Below, piece by piece: positions 59,710-64,000 of a stretch of DNA of 64,000 nt. Within the stretch, counting starts at the first letter, position 1; each line of letters opens with the position of its first letter. The DNA comes from Clostridiaceae bacterium (GTDB lineage Bacteria > Bacillota > Clostridia > Lachnospirales > Lachnospiraceae), in NCBI GenBank assembly GCA_910575795.1, contig CAJTGE010000014.1, positions 1 through 64,000 of the forward strand, written 5' to 3'. The notes below the pieces were generated by a model. That model was given only the letters and a program-made list of their open reading frames with translations, made no database searches and was not told the origin of the DNA. Position numbers and translations under genes: made by a program.

Positions 59710-60927
59710 ATGGCAATTACATCTACACAGCCCAGTGACAGCTTTAACTGGCCAATCGATTCTGATAAGGCGGATCCGGCCTATGCCCTGGAATATTTAA
59801 ATAATCCGGAACATTTTCCTTCGTTTTCATCCGGACTGACAGAGCTGATCAGTAAATATGGATACAAAGGACGCCCGGACCATACCGATGACAAAACCCG
59901 TTTTCTCTTATCTAAGCTCTCAGAAGCAGAGATATCCATCACAAAATCGACGGTTCTCGACTGGTTCAGGGAAAAGCGCCGCCCCAATTCTTCCTCCGAA
60001 AGCAGGGAACATATGTTTCATGTATGTTTTGCCCTGTCCGTCTCCCCGGCCGATATGGAGTGGTTTTTCGGCCGTGTTTATTTTGACAGGACATTCAACT
60101 GCCATACCGTGGAAGAAGCGGTTTATGATTACTGCCTCACCCATAAACTTCCCTATCGCCATGCTGAAAAGCTGATTGCCGTCATCCGCGCGTTTCCTGA
60201 CCCCAAAGCCCCCTCCGGCTCCGGGACCGTTTTTACAAAAGACATCATCCATTCTCTGAAACGCTGTGAAACCGATGAGGAACTGCTCCGCTTTTTCAAA
60301 CATAACAAACATATTTTCCATCAGTGGAATCAGACTGCCATGAAATATATCAACGGGTTTGACAAGCTCATACGGGGAAAGAAATCGGACAAAGCCGTGA
60401 TAAATGCATGCAAAGCCGGCAAGACATTTCTCCCCAAAGAAGTCCGTCAATGCGGCCTTATCGTACAGGAATACCTGCTGGCAGCCCGCGGCGGCCGATT
60501 TGATTATATCTCCGGCAAGAGTATCGACTCTGTAGATTTTATGTTAGAGCGGATGATTACCCTCAATTCCGGCCTCTCCAGGCAGGCGCCGGTCCCCCTC
60601 TTCGTAAAACGGAATTTCCCCAGCAAAAAAACGTTTTCTGATATTTTAAACCGCTGTGGAAGCTCCACTTCCTATGATTCCATCCGGAAATGCCTGATTT
60701 TGTTAAAATTTTATCATTTCTGGGCAGCCCTGCTTTTACAGCCCGATTTAATTGACCACAGTCCCTTTGACATTTACTGCGACGAAACCAACGCCCTCCT
60801 GGCCGAATGTGGTTATGAAGACCTTTTTCCGGGAAACCCCTACGACTGGCTGTTCCTCTGGGCTTCGGCCTGCAAAAAACCGTTGGATGCTTTAAGAGGG
60901 GTAATCAGCAGCATAGACAGCGCATGA
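59710..60927 (+). CDS. Unknown 405-residue protein divergent from the kinase-STAND gene
   Basis: A 405-residue soluble protein. Residues 60-115 (LLSKLSEAEISITKSTVLDW, then FREKRRPNSSSESREHMFHV) resemble an HTH-like or DUF-type N-terminal module found in short clostridial regulators that use the W-F-x-x-x-R-R-P pattern. The remainder is helical, with no catalytic motif recognised. AAAGGAGAATGAATA precedes the ATG, and a TATAAT lies near 59669. It is divergent from the kinase-STAND gene with 144 bp between starts, which suggests shared control or a functional partner, such as a kinase substrate or regulator. Confidence 0.7.
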   Translation: MAITSTQPSDSFNWPIDSDKADPAYALEYLNNPEHFPSFSSGLTELISKYGYKGRPDHTDDKTRFLLSKLSEAEISITKSTVLDWFREKRRPNSSSESREHMFHVCFALSVSPADMEWFFGRVYFDRTFNCHTVEEAVYDYCLTHKLPYRHAEKLIAVIRAFPDPKAPSGSGTVFTKDIIHSLKRCETDEELLRFFKHNKHIFHQWNQTAMKYINGFDKLIRGKKSDKAVINACKAGKTFLPKEVRQCGLIVQEYLLAARGGRFDYISGKSIDSVDFMLERMITLNSGLSRQAPVPLFVKRNFPSKKTFSDILNRCGSSTSYDSIRKCLILLKFYHFWAALLLQPDLIDHSPFDIYCDETNALLAECGYEDLFPGNPYDWLFLWASACKKPLDALRGVISSIDSA

Positions 60928-61030
60928 CCGGCCTGCCTAAATATTATCACATCTCAGACAGCATTTTGCCGCCAAACGGTTTTCATGACAGTTTCTTACT
61001 GCCGCCAGACCTTTATATCGCTGCGCAGGC

Positions 61031-61061
61031 GTAACCGTTCGGATAACCTCTGAACGGTTAC
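61031..61061. repeat. GTAAC-GTTC palindrome at the 3' end of an Rpn gene
   Basis: GTAACCGTTC / GAACGGTTAC, perfect 10 bp, with GGATAACCTCT as the loop. It overlaps the stop codon of the minus-strand Rpn gene and belongs to the repeat family at 22444 and 33622. Confidence 0.7.
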
Positions 61062-61921
61062 ACGCAGGCTTCCTTCTCCCATGCCCTGATTGTCTCCACT
61101 GGAAATTCTAAAACTTCTGCTATCGCTTCCGGTGAGTCGCCTCTCTTTAACATATTTCTGGCTGTTTTTTTGGCTGTTTCCTGCCTGCCTTCCTGTCTGC
61201 CCTCATCCATTAACATTCTTCCAACCTGCGTCACTCCCAACACCTCCTTAATATATTGCCTGGTTTCCTCGCTGATTACCTTGTCGGTAAAACTCAGTAT
61301 TCCCGCCAGCACAAAGGATTCCTGTTCCTTATCCGATATCTTCCTTGCCAAATCCACGCATTCTTTGATTGCCTTCTGTTTCTTCTCTTCCCCCTTGTAG
61401 GTCAGCGGAAGAATCACCAGATGCATAAGCGTCTCATCTGTAATTGTCTGATTCTCAATACTCTTCCTGGCCTGCTCCAGCCATTCCTCTGACGGCGCTC
61501 CCGTCAGATACGCCGCTTCTGTCTGTATCCTGCAGGCTGTCCGCCCAAGTACCGTCTCCGCCCTCTCAATATCCGCCGTATACAATACCATCATATGGAT
61601 ATCCGGCTCTTTTCCCTCTTTCAGATACCGCTCGATCACATCCACGATATAACGCCCATATTTGGTAAAATTGGTTTTCCTGTATTCACTCTCATAGTCC
61701 AGAATCGCAACGCTTCCATCTTCCAGCTCAAACAAATTATCCATCCGGAGCTCTCTTGCCCGGACAAGCGGAATATCGGTCGGTTTGACATCCACTACTT
61801 TTAAGTCCGTTCCCAGCCCAAACAAAGACAGCGGCTTTCCCTTCATGTGATTTCCAAAAAGCTTTGAAACAATATCTTTATTCTGATATGCTACTGCAAT
61901 ACCTGTATCTTTTGGCCCCAT
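61058..61921 (-). CDS. Rpn family PD-(D/E)XK nuclease, intact copy 1
   Basis: A 287-residue member of the Rpn (recombination-promoting nuclease, PD-(D/E)XK) family, often labelled putative transposase. The N-terminal nuclease core runs from AVAYQNKDIVSKLFGNHMKG through LRMDNLFELEDGSVAILDYE (D and E of the active site) to about residue 190. The C-terminus has GVTQVGRMLMDEGRQEGRQE, a short repeat-like helix, and a predicted HTH-like end RNMLKRGDSPEAIAEVLEFP. It may cut DNA and promote recombination. Three related genes or pieces follow in tandem. Confidence 0.85.
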   Translation of the reverse strand: MGPKDTGIAVAYQNKDIVSKLFGNHMKGKPLSLFGLGTDLKVVDVKPTDIPLVRARELRMDNLFELEDGSVAILDYESEYRKTNFTKYGRYIVDVIERYLKEGKEPDIHMMVLYTADIERAETVLGRTACRIQTEAAYLTGAPSEEWLEQARKSIENQTITDETLMHLVILPLTYKGEEKKQKAIKECVDLARKISDKEQESFVLAGILSFTDKVISEETRQYIKEVLGVTQVGRMLMDEGRQEGRQETAKKTARNMLKRGDSPEAIAEVLEFPVETIRAWEKEACV

Positions 61922-62013
61922 TCAGCTTCCTTTCTCTTTTGATCTGTACGATTTAATGCATTGCCTCTGTTTTTATTATACTGAAAAAAGCTCTGTGATT
62001 CAAGAAAGTACAG

Positions 62014-62056
62014 CAAAAAAATCCGGCCCGCCTGTGCTTTCACAGGTGGGCCGGAT
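62014..62056 (-). terminator. Intrinsic terminator downstream of Rpn copy 2
   Basis: ATCCGGCCCGCCTGTG / CACAGGTGGGCCGGAT, 16 bp with one mismatch and a 4-nt loop. A seven-T run follows on the minus strand. Confidence 0.85.
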
Positions 62057-62200
62057 AAAAAGGGGAGGTTGTGGATATACTGGATTTTCACGGTTTATTA
62101 CCGCTTAAATCCGGCATATCCGCTGCCTTTCCTTTTATTTTTTGATTATTGGGGTTTATGATTATTTAACTATTTGGTGTATAAATTGGTGTATGGATGT

Positions 62201-63080
62201 TTACACCACCGCACACGCTTCCTGTTCCCAAACTTTAATCGTTTCAACGGAAAGTTCTAAGACCTCGGCTATCTCTTCCAACGAATCCCCTCTTTTCAGC
62301 ATATTCCTGGCTGTCTTCTTTTTCGTTTCTTGCCTGGCTTCATCCATCAACATCTTCCCAACTTGCGTCATCCCCAACACCTCCTTGATATATTGTTTCG
62401 TTTCATCACTGATTATCTTATCGGTAAAGGCCAGTATTCCTGCTAACACAAACGTTTCCTGCTCCTTATCTGGTATCTGCTTTGCCAGGTCTACACAATC
62501 TTTAATGGCTTTCTGCTTCTTTTCTTCCCCTTTATAGGTCAAGGGGAGGATCACCAGATGCATCAGCATTTCGTCCGTTATATTACCTTCCTCTATGCGT
62601 TTCCTGGCGTCCTCCATCCATTCCTCTGACGGAACCCCGGCAAGGTAAGATGCTTCCACCTGTATCCGGCAGGCAGGCAGTCCGTTCCATGCTGGCCTTC
62701 GCTTCCTCAATGTCTGCCGTATACAGTACCATCATATGGATATCCGGCTCTTTTTCTTCCCTGAGGTAACGGTCGATCACATCCATGATATAGCGGCCAT
62801 ATTTGGTAAAGTTCGCCTTCTTATAGGCACTCTCATAATCCAGGATTGCCACGCTTCCATCTTCTAGCTCAAACAAATTGTCCATCCTAAGCTCCCTGGC
62901 CTGGACGATGGGGATATTTGTAGGCTTTACATCTACCACCTTCAAGTCGCTTCCCAATCCAAACAGCGAAAGGGATTTTCCTTTCATCCTGTCCCCAAAC
63001 AGCTTGGAAACAATGTCTTTGTTTTGATACGCAATCGTAGCATCAGTATCCTTCTTCTTATTTGTATCCTTTTCTTCCAT
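62201..63080 (-). pseudogene. Rpn family nuclease copy 2, frameshifted
   Basis: Homologous to copy 1 over its full length but split into two frames. The 5' part (63080 to about 62680) covers IAYQNKDIVSKLFGDRMKGK to KASMERTAC. The 3' part (about 62680 to 62201) starts ACRIQVEASYLAGVPSEEW. Three tandem GGCA units at 62668-62680 make the difference: removing one unit restores RTACRIQVEA as in copy 1. The start has AAGGGGAACCGG. A recent and possibly reversible frameshift by strand slippage. Confidence 0.8.
62668..62680. repeat. Tetranucleotide repeat (GGCA)3 at the frameshift
   Basis: GGCAGGCAGGCAG on the plus strand. Two units would leave the Rpn copy 2 frame open. Confidence 0.8.
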
Positions 63081-63150
63081 CCGGTTCCCCTTGTCGATAA
63101 TTGGCCCCACAGTCAACTATTGATATCTTCCTCTTGCATAAAGTTGATAT

Positions 63151-63318
63151 TTACCAACGAATATGACGTTCATCAATCATTTTTTTGCATTTTTTACATA
63201 CAGCAATCCGTTTCGTTTTCCGCTTTATGATTTCCACTTTCCCCAGCGGATTCATACAGTATGGGCAATACTTCCAGTGTTCCTCTGGCGGGGTTGTAAA
63301 ACCAAATGTCTGCTGCAT
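63151..63318 (-). CDS. Small zinc-ribbon protein (55 aa)
   Basis: A 55-residue basic protein: MQQTFGFTTPPEEHWKYCPY then CMNPLGKVEI and CKKCKKMIDE. The pairs CPYC and CKKC can bind one zinc (ribbon fold). AGAGGGTGATGGA precedes the ATG. It stands between a broken Rpn gene and a further Rpn fragment on the same strand. Family not recognised; a nucleic-acid-binding adaptor is possible. Confidence 0.55.
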   Translation of the reverse strand: MQQTFGFTTPPEEHWKYCPYCMNPLGKVEIIKRKTKRIAVCKKCKKMIDERHIRW

Positions 63319-63340
63319 TCCATCACCCTCTTTGCTATAG

Positions 63341-63538
63341 TCAAGTACGGTTCAATTCCCCCGCAATCGTTTGAATCTCATGGATTGATAATCTGGGGAC
63401 ATATTCCTGGATCTCCTCTACAGAAAATTTTCCGGATTTCAGCATATTCATAACTGTTTGGGTTGCTTCTTCTTGTCTGGCCTCATCCATCAGCATCTTT
63501 CCAACCTGCGTCATGCCTAACACCTCATTGATATATTT
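63341..63538 (-). pseudogene. Rpn family C-terminal fragment (copy 3)
   Basis: An in-frame run KYINEVLGMTQVGKMLMDEA, then RQEEATQTVMNMLKSGKFSV, ends with a different tail from the other copies (IQEYVPRLSIHEIQTIAGEL). A stop codon lies just upstream and the nuclease core is missing. Confidence 0.7.
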
Positions 63539-63554
63539 CTAATTAATTTGATTT

Positions 63555-64000
63555 TTATGCCATTGCACAAGCTTCTTCTTCCCAGGTTTTAATCCGCTCA
63601 ACCGGAAGATCCAAAATATTCGCTATATCATTTAAAGAATCCCCCCGCCTCAACATATTTAACGCTGTTTTCTTTGCTCTTTCCATATCCCCTTGCTGCA
63701 TTCCTTGTTGCATTCCTTGCTGTATTCCTTGCTGTATCCCTTGCTGCAGTCCCTGCTGTCTAGCTTCGTCCATCAGCATCTTTCCAACCTGCGTCATTCC
63801 AAGCACCTCCTTGATATACTGCTTCGTTTCATCACTGATTATTTTATCTGTAAATGTCAGTATCCCCGCCATGACAAAGCTCTCCTGTTCTTTATCCGGT
63901 ATCTGCCTCGCCAAGTCCGCACATTGCCTGATTGCCTTTTGCTTTTCTTCCTCCCCTTTATAGGTCAATGGCAGGATGACCAGGTGCATCAGCACCTCAT
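63555..64000 (-). CDS. Rpn family nuclease copy 4, cut by the window edge
   Basis: The last 148 or so residues of a fourth copy; the N-terminus lies beyond 64000. It reads LMHLVILPLTYKGEEEKQKA, then IPDKEQESFVMAGILTFTDK and the conserved LGMTQVGKMLMDEARQQG. It carries six QQG-type units (QQGLQQGIQQGIQQG and so on), coded by a 12-bp tandem repeat, before the helical end ALNMLRRGDSLNDIANILDL. The repeats lengthen the helix between nuclease and tail and could vary in number. Confidence 0.85.
   Translation of the reverse strand, partial: EVLMHLVILPLTYKGEEEKQKAIRQCADLARQIPDKEQESFVMAGILTFTDKIISDETKQYIKEVLGMTQVGKMLMDEARQQGLQQGIQQGIQQGMQQGMQQGDMERAKKTALNMLRRGDSLNDIANILDLPVERIKTWEEEACAMA
63690..63760. 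repeat. 12-bp tandem repeat inside Rpn copy 4
   Basis: About six units of the type CCTTGCTGCATT (plus strand), coding QQG-M/I/L. In-frame, so copy number changes would alter length without breaking the gene. Confidence 0.85.

Noticed and set aside
63690-63760. CRISPR array
   Set aside because: Repeats are 12 bp, without spacers, and lie in frame inside a coding sequence.
61058-64000. Insertion sequence array
   Set aside because: Rpn proteins are often labelled transposase, but there are no flanking inverted repeats or target duplications around the copies.
1-64000. tRNA or rRNA genes
   Set aside because: No cloverleaf-like or rRNA-like stretch was noticed by eye; a tRNAscan and Rfam search would settle it.

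Overview
The window looks like a chromosome segment of an anaerobic gut Clostridium of the Lachnospiraceae type. Grounds: an oxygen-sensitive class III ribonucleotide reductase with its activase (nrdD/nrdG), LoaP-type NusG paralogs heading a polysaccharide operon, a DUF6020-like membrane protein remnant, AGGAGG-type ribosome binding sites, and many Rpn-family and short palindromic repeats. No tRNA, rRNA, CRISPR array or intact transposase gene was seen.

Layout. (1) 74-20308, nearly all on the minus strand: an exopolysaccharide/capsule locus read leftwards from about 20.1 kb. It starts with two LoaP-like antiterminators, then a bacillosamine-type module (aminotransferase, sugar-1-P transferase, acetyltransferase), UDP-HexNAc dehydrogenase and epimerase, four glycosyltransferases, a Wzy-like polymerase, a Wzx-like flippase, WbqC, and a distal part with aminotransferases, a double GNAT and decayed GT2 and DUF6020 genes. 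Upstream is a 205-bp segment bounded by inverted recombinase-like sites that holds a near-consensus promoter pointing away from the operon. This is most simply read as a phase-variable promoter caught in the OFF state. A par/Fst-like type I toxin-antitoxin locus sits inside the distal part (2430-2747). (2) 20.4-26.8 kb: a secreted NlpC/P60 cell-wall hydrolase with a structured 3' region, a tandem pair of related unknown membrane proteins, an orphan HipA-like kinase and MscL. (3) 27.0-32.9 kb: an uncharacterised minus-strand module with a macro-domain protein, an SF2 helicase, a coiled protein and two P-loop ATPases, interrupted by a 162-bp MITE. (4) 33.0-46.7 kb: a SEC-C protein, a repeat island, nrdDG, a LacI-controlled fructoside/sucrose uptake and GH32 system, a chemoreceptor and a YesL-like protein. 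(5) 46.9-54.6 kb: an A+T-rich, probably acquired island with two dynamin-like GTPases, two related small proteins, a HerA-like gene with a large internal deletion, and an HNH (WHH-type) nuclease with a SUKH immunity partner; a divergent Xre regulator lies next to it. (6) 55.2-60.9 kb: a giant kinase-STAND-TPR protein divergent from an unknown 405-residue protein. (7) 61.0-64.0 kb: a cluster of intact and broken Rpn-family nuclease genes.

How the parts fit. The polysaccharide genes should act as one long antiterminated transcript, so a single DNA flip at 20.1-20.3 kb could switch the whole locus. The sugar genes form one regulon through three near-identical TGGAAC(C)-GTTCCA operators. Regions 3, 5 and 6 carry the marks of conflict or defence functions but match no complete named system that I can identify. 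At least three families of short inverted-repeat elements are scattered between genes and account for most of the long gene-free stretches.
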